DNA of 64,000 nt from Toxotes chatareus (lineage: Eukaryota > Chordata > Actinopteri > Toxotidae): positions 19,789,501 through 19,853,500 of the forward strand of contig CM028897.1 in assembly GCA_016801885.1 (NCBI GenBank), given 5' to 3'. Below, in pieces: positions 1 to 11,860 of the stretch; position 1 is the stretch's first letter; each line of letters opens with the position of its first letter. Both the position numbers and the translations under genes were made by a program. Under the pieces are notes generated by a model, which saw only the letters and a program-made list of their open reading frames with translations, was not told where the DNA came from and did not search any database.

Positions 1-1109
1 AGAGAGCAAATGTTTCCTCTGGCAGATAACACGAGGTGCTAAATCGATCATTGTGAACAGCAGCAGGCTAACGCTGGCTGATACTCATCTACGTTATTCT
101 GCTTAAACAGCCACTACAGCACCTGTTCAGCCTTCATGTCGGAATCCATGAATGTACAGTTTACAAGAAAACTGAAGACACCCCTGTTCAGTGTCACAAA
201 TCCTGTCCATTGAACACAGTTTTATGTGTTTTAAAGCTGAAGAAGAAAGAAGTCAGTTCATCTGAAAATCAGAAATTGTTTGATGTGGTAGTGGTAGTAT
301 GGTTTGGGCTCAGCTGCAGAGGAGAGATGTGTCGAAGTGGCTCATGGGAACAGTGCCAGGCCTCTAATTGGCACAGGCATCACCTGTTGTCTGATTTGAC
401 TCTCTGTGATGTGATGCAGTAGCACACAGGACCTGGATAAAATCCTGCACACACTGGAGAACAGCTGTCCTCCTCTGTGAAACATTTATACTTTTGTGTA
501 TAGATACCGGACTATGAGCCCTCTACAGTCACCAGGCAAGGTAGTGGAGGAGCAAAAGAGGCAAAGAAATGCTGCTTTAGGAAATTACTAACACTGTTTT
601 TTAACGGAACGGCACACATGTTTTTGTGTCCCAGATTTAAAGAGCTACTTCATCAATAGGTGCAAATGAGCTTGAGAGCCACAGACAATGTAGGGAAGTC
701 AGGGAGCACTGAGTGATGGACTGACACGTTGATTTTGGTTTGATTTTCATGAGATGTTGACAATCAGAAAAACAGAACAGCACCAGCCTGTGTTGATTTT
801 AACTACACACATACACATCTCCTCCTCTTCCTCCCATCTCAGACAACCCACATGATGGTGATGACAAGCTGACCTCTCTCTCTCTCTCTCTCTTTCTCCT
901 CCTCTGTTCTCAGATTTCCCACCATGCCGTGCTGCAGACAAGATGCGGCGTCACCCTCCCTGCAACCTCTAACACTCTGACCCCTACATGCACACACGCA
1001 CGCACACACACGGACACGGACACACACACACACACACACACTAGTGGTTACGTGCTGGGTCAGGTGTTGTGGAGAGAAATGTCAAGAATCTCTTGGCCCA
1101 ACCTCACAG

Positions 1110-1151
1110 TGACCTCAACAGAGGTCAACACAGGTCAACGAAACCTGACCC
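1110..1151. promoter_or_regulatory. Cluster of four nuclear-receptor half-sites (ER6 and DR4 spacing)
   Basis: TGACCT (1110-1115), AGGTCA (1122-1127), AGGTCA (1132-1137) and TGACCC (1146-1151) lie within 42 bp. The first pair is an everted repeat with 6-nt spacing and the second a direct repeat with 4-nt spacing. They are far (15 kb) from hoxb1a; function unknown. Confidence 0.3.
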
Positions 1152-1469
1152 CCAGGAGCTATAGGCTATCTCTGTACACACACACACACTCACACACACA
1201 CATACAGATGGAGGGTGGTGCTGATACTGTCAGGACAGTGTGTCAGGCTCAACTTGTGAAAGAGGACAGGCTAAGAAAAGCCTGCCACGTGTTTGGAACT
1301 GTTGCTGTAGCTTAAATGTTCCTCTTTTTATAAGTTTGAGCACCAGAGTTTTCACTTTTCTTGGCTATTTAACTCTACAACAACAACTCCTCCCTGCCAA
1401 AAGCCAAAAAGCTCTTCTTTCTCCAAAGTCCAATCTGAATGCTCCAACCTTCATTTTCTGACTTATAGT

Positions 1470-1482
1470 TGACCTTTGACCT
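1470..1482 (-). promoter_or_regulatory. Perfect DR1 element (AGGTCAAAGGTCA on the minus strand)
   Basis: TGACCTTTGACCT on the plus strand is a perfect DR1, the consensus for RXR, COUP-TF, HNF4 and PPAR/RXR dimers. An identical 13-mer occurs at 35582-35594. Confidence 0.35.
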
Positions 1483-3219
1483 GAAGTCATGGTAGCAAAA
1501 CAAGATTAGCATTCACTTCCTATACAAAGTAACCAGACGGTTATAAATTAAAAATAATCAATGGGCCATGAGTCATGCAACTTTCTTTACTACAGCACAG
1601 TTAACAGCTACAGGCAGTGTTGGGGGGATATTTACCATGTAACAGAACTTTCAAAGTGCTATATGATTTAATCTGACTTTTATTTCAATGTGTAGTTTAC
1701 TCATACACATACATAAAAATCAAATTAGTGGCATTACCTCCAGTTAACCTTAATAAGCTATAGTTTAATTTAGTTTATCTGTAACTATATTGCTTTCCCA
1801 GTTACATTGTGATGGAAAATGGAATCGCTTCCTGGATCATGTCCAGAGACAATGTTTTTTTAATGAGTGAGTGAAGTGCGGCATGTACAGCACATACTGC
1901 TGTCACAGGGAAGTGGTCAGGGTGGATGGTGGGAGGACAAAGCCTGAGACCTGAATGCTGGAGTCAGTGGTTTATGTTCTGAGGCCTGTCTGTGGTTAGT
2001 TTCAGGCAGCAGAAGCACTTTGGTTAACATTGGACAACATCCTGATCTCAGTTTAATGTTGGCCCAAGTCACCGTGGACTTTTTCTGCATTAACCAGGCC
2101 ACAAAGTGCTGCCAGTGCCTTAAAGTATCCATTAAAAAAAAAAAATAATAATAATCTGGTTTTCTTCAAGTGTTGTACTGCAGGACTGAATATCATGGAA
2201 GAAAACAAACAAAACACTGATAGTGAAGATTTAATGATATGTTCAGGATCTACCTCTTTGCCAGATTTGTTAATAAAATTTCTTCATTATGTTGATAAAA
2301 AACATAATACAGCCTGCAAAACGTTTCCTCCAAGATGTATTTATAGTGCAAATAATATCTATAAAACATAATTTCTCTTAGACATGGTTAAAAATGCTGA
2401 TAGGTAATTCTTTGTACATACAGTAACAGGTATGAGAACGGGACACAATGACAGTTGTTCTTCCTATGGTCTTATTTCAGTTTTATTTATCTTCAAAACA
2501 AACTGACAGAAATGTATGAGACACATTTTGAACCTGGATCACTGCTTCTTCCCTCAGAGCTGTGAAGAAAGGGAAAGGGAGACCACGCTGACTCAACAAC
2601 CATGACCCTTCGTTTGTCCCTGAACCATAGTTTAAGACACAGTGATGTAAATGTCATCCATGTCTGTAATAACAGTGAGGAGAGAGACAAACTAAAGACA
2701 GAACTCAGTCACAGGGCGCCATAAAAGGACGATGGACTACTGCAACCCTGGTAATTAACCAATAACCCTGCAGCTACAGGGAGACAAACGGGAAGTCATA
2801 CACTGTATGGCGACAAATAGTGGGGTTAAAGAGTCCAAACTGGTAACTTTTAAGTCTGGAGCTGACAGGACAGAATGAGGAGCTCTGTGGTGAGTCACTA
2901 ATTGGGGATGGAAGAACTGTACACTGGCAACCTTAAAACTGACCTGGCAATGATAAGGATACAGAGAAAGGTGACACAAGACCTCAGTCATGTGTCATCT
3001 GGAGCCATAAAAGGGGAATGAAAAGCTTCAAACCTGGCAACTCTACCGCTCACCGAACAACAATAATGTCACAAACAGGCACAGGGATAGATCTCAATCA
3101 TGGCAGTGCTGGAACCATAAAAGGAGGATAAAGTCTTTGCACCTGGCAATGACAGGTCTCATAATGGCGTGTGTTTGGCCTGGCAGGTCTCTGAGGTGTT
3201 GGCGCGGTCAAACTGTTGC

Positions 3220-3248
3220 TGATTGATGGCGACTTTTGGTCATGACCT
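3220..3248. promoter_or_regulatory. Pbx/Hox site next to an IR0 palindrome
   Basis: TGATTGATGG (3220-3229) contains the TGATTGAT core preferred by Hox1/Pbx dimers. Eight bases on, TGGTCATGACCT (3237-3248) is an 11/12 zero-spaced nuclear-receptor palindrome. The pairing may be chance. Confidence 0.25.
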
Positions 3249-6149
3249 CATCCTCTCGCTTTCAGGAAACAGGACAGACCAGAGATAAACAGGTTATGTT
3301 CATACAACAGCACTAAAAGCAACCTGAGGGAGCCAATCACAGGTGGGCATCACTGAATACAGGGCTGATTTGTCTGTGGTGTGAACACGTTTTAATGCAT
3401 ATTGATCTCCTAGGTTTTTTTTTTAGGTCTCAAAGTAATAACATTACAACAACAAATCATCATTAAGATTGCTAACAGAGTGGCCTTCCTGGGGATTTCC
3501 ATCTGATTCATTTTTAATGAGATTTTAATGGAACTGTTTGACTGTAGACTTGACCTTTATTATTTAGTATTTCACTACTGATAACAAGCCTAAATATATG
3601 AAGAGTAGATGAATAGGTATGAATATATGATCAGTGCAGTTCAAACAGACTTTGGTGGTTTGCCCTTTTTGGTTCAGCTCATTTAAGCTGTTGTGAGAGC
3701 TGTCAATCAAACTGTTGGGTGGTCTGGAGCAGTTTATTTGCAGTGTAAAAGCAAACCTTACTGTAAAACTCTCCTACATTTTGAGCCCAAATCAACTCTT
3801 AGTCTGACAAATCCTCCAAATTATATTTCAAACTGCGTTGACTGTCTCCTAAAATTACGTTTCTGTACAACTAAGCAACAGCAACAGTAATTTTGCGGGA
3901 AACGGCATCTCTGGCTGGATGATGTTCAGAGGTCTGGCTGAACTCTAGAGATCCTGTGTGGAGATGAGAGAAACTTCCAGAGGGACGACCATCACTGCAG
4001 CACTCCGCTGATCTGTGTTGCGTCACAGGCGGAGAGGACCCAAACACAGGCAGACCTGTAGACAGGTAGGAGCAGCGAAGAAACATGAATGATAAAAAAA
4101 ACAAAAAAAAAACAGCTGACAAGATGACAATGTTGACTGGCTGGAACGCAGGTAGGAAAAACGCATGCTGTTTTTTCTCTCTGGAGCATGGCGTTGCACA
4201 CGGTCAGGTAAGTGAGACATGTCTACTCCTGTCAGACATCCCTGCAGTTGTACAGAGTGAAAATGACAACACTGTAATGTTAGCCAACCCACACTTTTCT
4301 TATTTAAAAAAATAAAATAAAAATGCTTTCATATCTGTGATACCCAGTTAAAATGGGCAGCTGTGTTTATTTGTCCATTTACCTGCAGGCAATGGACATG
4401 TAACCTATAGTTTAGTAAATGTCTGACTTTGTCCAGGAGGAGCTGAAAGAATGAACCTTTCATGTCTTGGAAACCCAGCTTTATTTTCTCTTTCTCTCTG
4501 CCCCATTTCTGCCAAATAGTACAAGTGGACCTAGAAGCTTCTGCTTCATATGGGGAAATAGCTTTAAAGGAAAGTTTGGAATAACAATGCTGGTAGATGA
4601 GATTATCACTGAGTAATAACTAAAAAAATCCATCCAGATGCCCAAGCTTCTGCCAGGAATCCTGCCACTGTCCTTGCCCAGCCCTCACACTCCTGCCAGT
4701 CATCGTGTGGCAGTCCTCACACATACGTTGTGGTTTGAGCTTGTCAGAACTGCAGTCCTACTCTTGTTACAGATCTGGACAAGAGACTGAATGGACGTCA
4801 GAAAAAAAAAGCCAACATGAGATGTCTGTGAACACTTGACAACCAGAGAAAGATCAAGGAGGACATTCAGATCACACCACTCTGGGGACTCCTGCTCCTC
4901 CCCCTTAAACAACCACCTGTTATAAAGCTCCATACTTGCGTCATGTAATGACATCTCAAACATCTCCATAACAGCACAGATAAGGTCCATCCCCTGAGGA
5001 AGGCAGTTAGAGGGGATTGAAATTTGTTTGTGTCAGACAGGCACAGAAGCAAAACACACATGTTTTTCATGGACATTCACATCACAAAGTTCTGTGAACT
5101 CCCACAAACAAAATTTAGACTTTACCTTACTGAGGCTGCAGTGTCTTATTTTTCTGCTTCAGCAATATTTGACTTGACATCGAACATAAAAAATGTTTCA
5201 TTGTTTTGATTGAAAAAGAAAAAAAAATACAGATTATTTGTAAAGATGTTTTCTCTGTTCTTTTCTATACAGTAACCCATCTTGAGTTGTCTTTAACACA
5301 GCATTTGTCAGTGTAACGTTGTTATTTGACATCATGTCCATCTCATCGTCCTCCTCTGGAGATGCTTGTTCTTCCAGCTCCTGTCTGTCATGATCATAAT
5401 CACTGTCAGATGGTTTTTACTGTTTTACTTGATATTGGTAGGTATGTGATCTGTGGAGCTCACGTGGAGGCACTGCCCCAAAGACTGAAGTCATGGAACA
5501 AAGGTCTCCTGCTTCCAGTAAAAGCCACAGACTGTAACATGAGTGCCTTTATTCTGCATGATGTGTACTGACATGTATCTGAAGCTATTTTTAGGTAGTC
5601 ATACAGTAGGTAGTTGTGTGGTAGACCCCCCTGCCCAGAGGTGGGTATGTGCTGTAAACCTGTGTAAACACACCATTACTACCGGCTCCACTCAGCCATC
5701 AACACACTTCACCAAATTTGGGATTTTCTGGGTGACTAACAAAGACGGTGGCGAGCTCTGATCTTTGTTCAACATATCTATCAATTCTGTTTCTATGTGC
5801 TACTATCAGGGTGTGTACTTATGACCTCCATGAACAGCGTGGTGCACAGTGTATATGTGTGTGTGTGTGTGTGTGGTCTCAGTGCTGCTTGCTCAGGTCA
5901 GTCAACAGCAGAGTTTGACTTAGATAATTATTATTACCCTATTACTGATTGATTTCATGTCAAACATGTTTGTTCAATAAATATTGTTTGACCCATTGTC
6001 ATTTTATAGTGTAGTGTGTGCGTGCACGCTTTTGTGTGTGTGTGTGTGTGTGTTGTCACTGTGTGATGGATGTGACCTTGCTTTCGCCCCAGTGCTGAGG
6101 ACAGCTGATGCACTTTAGCTGTTCCTGTTTCCCCCTGTCTCTTTTTCAG

Positions 6150-6150
<1 letters not shown>

Positions 6151-6182
<32 letters not shown>
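6151..6182. repeat. (CA)n microsatellite
   Basis: An uninterrupted CA dinucleotide run, 80 bp before a much longer TG run of opposite phase, so the pair could fold as an imperfect inverted repeat. Confidence 0.95.
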
Positions 6183-6185
<3 letters not shown>

Positions 6186-6260
6186 ACACATGCAGAGAGT
6201 GCTGAAAGAACATGGCACAATAGCTTGTTTATCCAAGGCTAACATAGCATCCAGACTCTG

Positions 6261-6261
<1 letters not shown>

Positions 6262-6348
<87 letters not shown>
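6262..6348. repeat. (TG)n microsatellite, about 43 units
   Basis: Perfect TG run of 87 bp. Translated frames through it are artefacts (Cys/Val or Thr/His repeats). Confidence 0.97.
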
Positions 6349-6349
<1 letters not shown>

Positions 6350-6670
6350 GAGGACACAGGGTCATGGAGTACACAGTGTTACTGAATGCAAACAGCCATA
6401 GGTGTTCAGGCCTGTCTGCCACAGGAACACACACATTCACACAAAAGAAACATAAGACACACAAAAGTTTATACTGTTTAGATATTATAAAAACAAAAGC
6501 TCATATTACTAATCTTAGTCTTTCTAAGTCATCATTTCGAATAACCTTCATTAAATATTCCTCGTTTCTCTCGTTAGTGGTATTTGACAGCTCTGTGCTG
6601 ATGTTCTGAACTGCAGAAATGTTGTCCAGTTGGCCGTCCCCTTAATTCTTCTCTCCTGGCCTTTCTCAGC

Positions 6671-6743
6671 GATGGATGGACAGGAATGTCTGGCCTGATA
6701 ACCTCCTGCTCCCTGTTCTCCCCCTGACCTCTGACCCTGACAG
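6671..6743. promoter_or_regulatory. Pbx/Hox-like, DR1 and Meis motif cluster
   Basis: GATGGATGG (6672-6680) resembles the Hoxb1 R3 Pbx/Hox motif lacking its first T. It is followed 45 bp on by TGACCT-C-TGACCC (6725-6737, DR1 on the minus strand), and TGACAG (6738-6743), a Meis/Prep consensus, abuts it. A possible composite element in the hoxb1a 3' flank; no functional evidence. Confidence 0.25.
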
Positions 6744-7199
6744 TGCTGCCTGCTGACAAACACACTTTAAAAAAAGCTCCATTTAAGTTCCACTGTTGGT
6801 TCATGACCTTTTGTCTTTCCTCCTCTTATTGGTGTTGTCTCCTTGTGGAAAAGTCACATCACCTGACTCTGTTATATGTTATGCTTAAGTTATAAATCAT
6901 GCAACTGTTTGTAAGATAAGTGTGAAAGCACAGATGTTAAGGGAAGCAAGCTCCAAATCAAATGCAACCAATACAAATACACACACAAACAGGGAAAGCA
7001 TAGGTAATAAGAATCACTTGAAGTGCTGCAGGACACCTGGGGGGAGTGACAGGCTTGATGTGGATCAGCTGCACCTTTACAAATACGTCTCGCTGTCCAT
7101 CAGTCTCTGTGTGGATCACCTAAATAACCCTTTATAAAGCTGATATTTTTTCTGGCTATAAAGTAACCATTTAGATATTGAATACATGGTCACTTTATC

Positions 7200-7830
7200 C
7201 CGATAATGTCTATTTGAAAAGTTCTTCTGATGTTTTGGAGATGAGAGGACCCCCTCAGCTCTTCTTCTCATTGATTCCACATGATGCTGGAAACCTTCCT
7301 TCCTTCATCATTCAAGCTGCCAACCTCCTGTTCTACCACATCCCAAAGGTGTTCTACTGGATTCAGGTCTGCAGACTGAGGTTCACTGAACTCAGTGTCA
7401 TGTTGATGAAACCAGTTTGAGACGACTTTAGCTTTGTGACATGGAGCATTATCCTGCTGGAAGCAGCCATTAGAAGATGGTGAACTGTGGCCATGAAGGG
7501 ACGAACATGGTCAGCAACAATACTCAGACACACTGTGACATTCAGACCATGACTGATTGGTATTAAGGCCCAAACTGAGTCAAGAAAACATTCCCCACAC
7601 CATCAGAGGCTACATTTTTCCAGGCTTCAACTGTACAGTTTTGATGAGTCTGTGTCCACTGCAACCTCAGGTCACAGTTCTCGTCTGATAGCAGTGGAAC
7701 CTTGTCTTCTTCTGTTGTAGTCCGTCCTCCTCAAGCTTGGACATGTTGTTCACTCTGAGGTGATTTTCTGCTCAGCACACTTGAAAAGAGTGGTTATCTG
7801 AGTTACCATAGCCTTTCTGTCAGCTCCAAC
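7200..7830 (-). pseudogene. Decayed Tc1/mariner-type transposase remnant
   Basis: Read on the minus strand the sequence preserves the core of a Tc1-like DDE transposase: a QDNAPCHKA-type block at 7431-7460 with the second catalytic Asp, and a DLNPVEHLWD-type block near 7340-7380 with the catalytic Glu. Further 7640-7830 continues the N-terminal part of the same element. The frame is broken and no terminal inverted repeats are evident, so it is an inactive fragment of an element common in fish genomes. Confidence 0.75.
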
Positions 7831-7979
7831 ACGTTTTTAAGACTTTAAGCTTTTTCTCATCACTTTCCAAAAACACCTGTTGAGCATAAGAAAGATTTTA
7901 AGGTGGGTGTCTGAGCCTTCAGATGGTTTTGGGAAACAAGGTCAAGACTTAAGCCTGTTGTAAATAGAGATCCCACCAT

Positions 7980-9237
7980 ATTGTTGTTGAGAAGACCCCT
8001 CATTATGCTGGCTTTGTTTGTTTACACTGAATCCAACAAAGCTGACTTAATGTCATCTCCGTGTGTAATTTTAGACAGCATGCCGGCATTCCAGCATCAG
8101 AGGTGCAACATGTACCACAACAATGTTGGCATCTGTCCCACCATGCCGGCTCTCCCTTTTACAGACGTCGATCTGGCTCTGTGAATACCTCTGTTGCGGG
8201 CTTACTGCTCAAACAACAATGCCCCCCCACCACCACCACCACCATTCCATGTTCGTACCTTTAATACAGAATGGTGAGAGGGAGAGAAGGCGCAACATTC
8301 CCGTCTTGAACAGGCCGCATGAAAGGGCCTTTATTTTCTGCAGAGCAGCAGGCCTGGGTCAGCGGGGCGTGGCGGCTGCTCAGCAGGACTGCAGAGCTCC
8401 TCTGTGGGCAGAGCGGAGGAGGAGAGCTGCTAAACTCTGGATGACCCCAACAGACAGGATCCACAAAACACACTCACACACACACACACACACACACACT
8501 CAACTGAACTGAGCACATTTTTTAAGCATTTCTTATTCACTTTAACCTGTTGAAAAAAATATTTTCTGACTGCCACAATTGTTATTAAAATTGTGATCTT
8601 TACTTTTTCATATTTCTGTGACATTTGATAAATGCATTTTAATTATAGTCATGATTCATTATCATAAATATTAAGTCAGTTGTATTCTATTGTATGTCAC
8701 ATGCTGGTATTCAGCTTTCAGTCATAAATATAGAGAAATTGCTTATACTAATGAAATGATTAAGTTTGATGTTTTAGTCTAAACAATAATAATAATAATA
8801 ATTTAGTTTAAATAAATGTTAACAAATGTATAAGGCTGGATGAAGTGAAACAAAATTGAATAAAGTAAAATTAATATATAAAAATATATTTAATCATTAC
8901 ATGCATTAAACTGAAATAAGCAAACAGAACCAATACCAAGACTGAACTTTGTTAACTACTACAGAAACAACAGTAATAACAAATATTTTATTATTGTTAT
9001 TATTATTGCTTTTGTTGTTGTAAAAATCTCAGAGGGAGATAATGAATCTATATTTCTAAGATATACTTCTTTTTTAGAAATGTATGATATAGTGTAATGT
9101 TAAAATTAACACATTATTCCATAAAGTTTGAAACTTAAAAACAATAATGTAATTACTATGATTACTCTTTCCTGAAGGAAGGAGAATGTCTTTTTTCTTT
9201 TCTTTTTTTCATCAGCGCTTATTTACATATGTTTAAA
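7980..9237. other. Intergenic, AT-rich, no gene seen
   Basis: 8060-8470 is GC-moderate unique sequence with a CA tract at about 8475-8500; 8510-9235 is very AT-rich with short TAA repeats. I see no coding or RNA gene. Confidence 0.5.
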
Positions 9238-9337
9238 ATATGTTAAAACAATTCTGTCATGATTCAGACACTCAAATACCATTTGTTCTTTTTGCATTTC
9301 TCCAAACTCCTCTCAAGCCAGCCTCCCTTCCCCTCAG

Positions 9338-9475
9338 GCACATTAATCAAGGGACCTGCACCTACTTAAGCAAGATTTACAGAAGGTGCAGCTCTCAAGT
9401 GATCAGAGGATTAATCACATGCATTGGCAGAGCAGGAACAGATCTGATTAAAGACCTATGTGAAATCAGATCACT
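9338..9475 (+). other. Unassigned complex island: conserved element or exon-like
   Basis: A non-repetitive block inside AT-rich sequence. It is bounded by CTTCCCCTCAG| and |GTAAGTTAG, so it looks like a 138-bp exon (46 codons, open in one plus frame). It also carries several TTAATCA/GATTAA homeodomain-type cores, including GGATTAATCA. I recognise no protein. A conserved non-coding enhancer is at least as likely as an exon. Confidence 0.25.
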
Positions 9476-9828
9476 GTAAGTTAGACTCCTAACACACAAG
9501 CAAAAAAGAGAAGAACTGATTAATTAAGTAATAAGTAAAGGCTGGGTCGTTCTTTGAATCAGTCAGTGCCTTTTGATACCACGGAGTTTTGGTTTATTTT
9601 TATCTTTTTTTTTTTTTCTGAACTGAATTTTTTTTCTCCACTGAGTTGGTTTTATACACCCAAACTGCTAATCCACCAGAAAAGTAATAAAACAGTATAA
9701 AACAATATTTTGTGGCTTTGTAACTTAGATTTTGAAAAATGCTTCATATTATTATTGTTATAAAAAAAGGTGTGTTTCCTATAATGCAACATCTGTATTT
9801 TCTGATGTGAAATATGGAGATGGAGGGG

Positions 9829-10105
9829 GCGGCACGGTGGTGCAGTGGTTAGCACTGTTGCCTCACAGCAAGAGGGTTCCATGTTTGAATCCCAGTCTGT
9901 GCAAAAAACATGCACGTTAGGTTAATTAGCTACTCTAAATTGCCCGTAGATGTGAGTGTGTGCATGAGCCCTTTGTGTGTCAGCCCTGCGATTGACTGGC
10001 GACCAGTCCAGGGTGTACCCCGCCTCGCGCCCATAGTCAGCTGGGATAGGCTCCAGCTCCCCACGACCCTAAGTAATTAAGCAGCATAGAAAATGGATTG
10101 ATGGA
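9829..10105 (+). mobile_element. tRNA-derived SINE-like interspersed repeat
   Basis: The 5' part has a pol III A box (TGGTGCAGTGG, 9838-9848) and B box (GTTTGAATCCC, 9883-9893). The body contains the phrase GACTGGCGACCAGTCCAGGG and ends in AAAATGGATTGATGG. This is a very abundant repeat in bony fish genomes; I am not sure of its formal family name. Confidence 0.75.
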
Positions 10106-10599
10106 AATATGGGGGACCCTCAGGGCTCTGATTGTGGCCCTCTGTTTTTTTTTCTCTGTTCATGTTTCACCTATGGTCTAAATTACTCACAGCCATGGAA
10201 TTAAAATCCACTTTTAAGCTGATGATACTCAGCTCTATGTGCCTGTAAAGTAGGTGCAGTGTGTTTACAGTGCAGATCAGATTGGCCAAAACTGAAGAAA
10301 AACAAAACAAAAAAATAACAAAAAGGTGAAAAATGAAAAAAAATATGATCAAACAAGAAAGCAGCTCTGCGTCTAGTTGTCGTTGCCAAGTTGGGGCCCT
10401 CAGCAGCTACTGTGGCCTCCTCATGCCAGCATGGTCTGAACTCCTGGGAAAAGCTCCAGCTCATGTTTTCGTAGACGGCAGTCGTAGTGGTGGGTCGGTC
10501 CATGTGGTCTTGCTGATGAGATCACTGTAAACTTTCTGAAAACCACTGCATCTCTCTCACCCTCTATTTATTCCCTCAAACCCATGAGTGTCCAGGCTG

Positions 10600-10604
10600 T
10601 GTGC

Positions 10605-10635
<31 letters not shown>

Positions 10636-11170
10636 AGTCTGTCTCTCTTTCTCCTCCCTGTCCTCTCATTTCTCTCAGGCTCTCTGTGCTCGACTATCGA
10701 CCATCCTGGGACCTCTCTCTGTCTCCCCTCCTGCCTGTCAGCACCTCATTCCAGCTGTTTTGGATCTGGATCTTTGTCCTCCAGCAGTCCTGGCCTCCTC
10801 CTTATCTCTCTCTCTCTCTTACTGTTTCCTTCTCCTAGAGGTGTGAATAATGTGCTCGGCTTTGCTTCTCGCGTGCTTGTGTAGTCCGTCCTACTTCCAG
10901 GTCTTCATTGGTGGAGACGAGGTTCTGTGGCTCAGGTCCTATCTGTTGATGGCACCTGAAAGTTGCTGGACACCCTCCTGGATCATAATATCGTCATCCT
11001 GATTGTCCATACTGTAAAATCTACTCTGTTCTTTTTTGTACACCGTCTTCTGTATATCTGTCCATCCTGGAAAAGGGATCCCTCCTCTGTTGCTCTTCCT
11101 GAGGTTTCTTCTTTTGCTTTTCACCTTTAAAGGGTCTTTTGGAGAGTTTTTTCCTAATCTCATGGCAGAA
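10600..11170. mobile_element. Teleost interspersed repeat (family name not recalled)
   Basis: From about 10940 the text around GGATCCCTCCTCTGTTGCTC and the following TTTAAAGGGTCTTTTGGAGAG matches a repeat I recognise as common in fish genomes. The 10600-10840 part is CT-rich low complexity. The element boundaries are uncertain. Confidence 0.5.
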
Positions 11171-11179
11171 TAAACGCAG

Positions 11180-11585
11180 CAAAAGGTCCTCAAGGTCCTT
11201 GAAGAAAACCTGCTCCAAGGAGCTCGTGACCTGAGACCTGGGGCATGGTTCAAATTTCAGCTGTATTCTTCATGACCTGAAGCAAACAGCCAAGACAACA
11301 CTGAAGGGGCTTCAGTCTCTGACTGTCCTTGAATGGCCCAGCCAAAGCCCAGTGTTCTCTTACTGTGAAAGAGACTTCTACAAAGGACAGAGTTAAAGGT
11401 CTGAGTACTTAGTTAAATGGGAGATTTTGGATTTGGTGTTAAATAAATAAATAAATAAAATGTTACTATGTGTGTTACTGAGTGTAGATTGATGAGCAAC
11501 AATGGCAATTCTTATCAATTTAAAATTAAATCTACAACACAATAAAGTGTGCAAAAAGGGACGGGGTCTGAATCCTTTCTGAAGC
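11180..11585 (+). mobile_element. Decayed Tc1/mariner 3' fragment
   Basis: Sequence near 11225-11355 (ACCTGGGGCATGGTTCA, ACAGCCAAGACAACACTG, GAATGGCCCAGCCAAAGCCC) corresponds to the catalytic core and the PQSPDLNP-type region of Tc1 elements. About 11390-11575 matches the non-coding 3' end (GTCTGAGTACTT, GTAGATTGATGAG, GGTCTGAATCCTTTCTG). There are internal deletions and no open frame. Confidence 0.7.
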
Positions 11586-11620
11586 CACTTTAATCGTGTA
11601 AAGTTCAAACCCATACCAGG

Positions 11621-11622
<2 letters not shown>

Positions 11623-11711
<89 letters not shown>
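11623..11711. repeat. (TG)n microsatellite
   Basis: Perfect TG run of about 89 bp directly after the Tc1 fragment. Confidence 0.97.
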
Positions 11712-11713
<2 letters not shown>

Positions 11714-11824
11714 ACGTGCATGTATGGCTGTGCATGTGCATTCATCTATGTAATTGAGACTCTGAACTCTTGAACTGCAGCCACATCACTTTATCTTTCA
11801 CTGCTCATTGTGAGGGCATGAGCG

Positions 11825-11860
<36 letters not shown>

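Larger units (their letters stand above)
1..7160. other. Non-coding flank 3' of hoxb1a, part 1
   Basis: No gene recognised. AT-moderate unique-looking sequence with scattered CA/TG tracts (about 990-1042, 1179-1203, 5850-5873, 6036-6051), a CT run near 872-892 and the motif clusters listed separately. An open stretch on the minus strand at 4700-4993 follows a good splice-acceptor-like sequence but matches no family I know. No skap1 exon, the usual neighbour beyond HOXB1, could be recognised. Confidence 0.6.
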
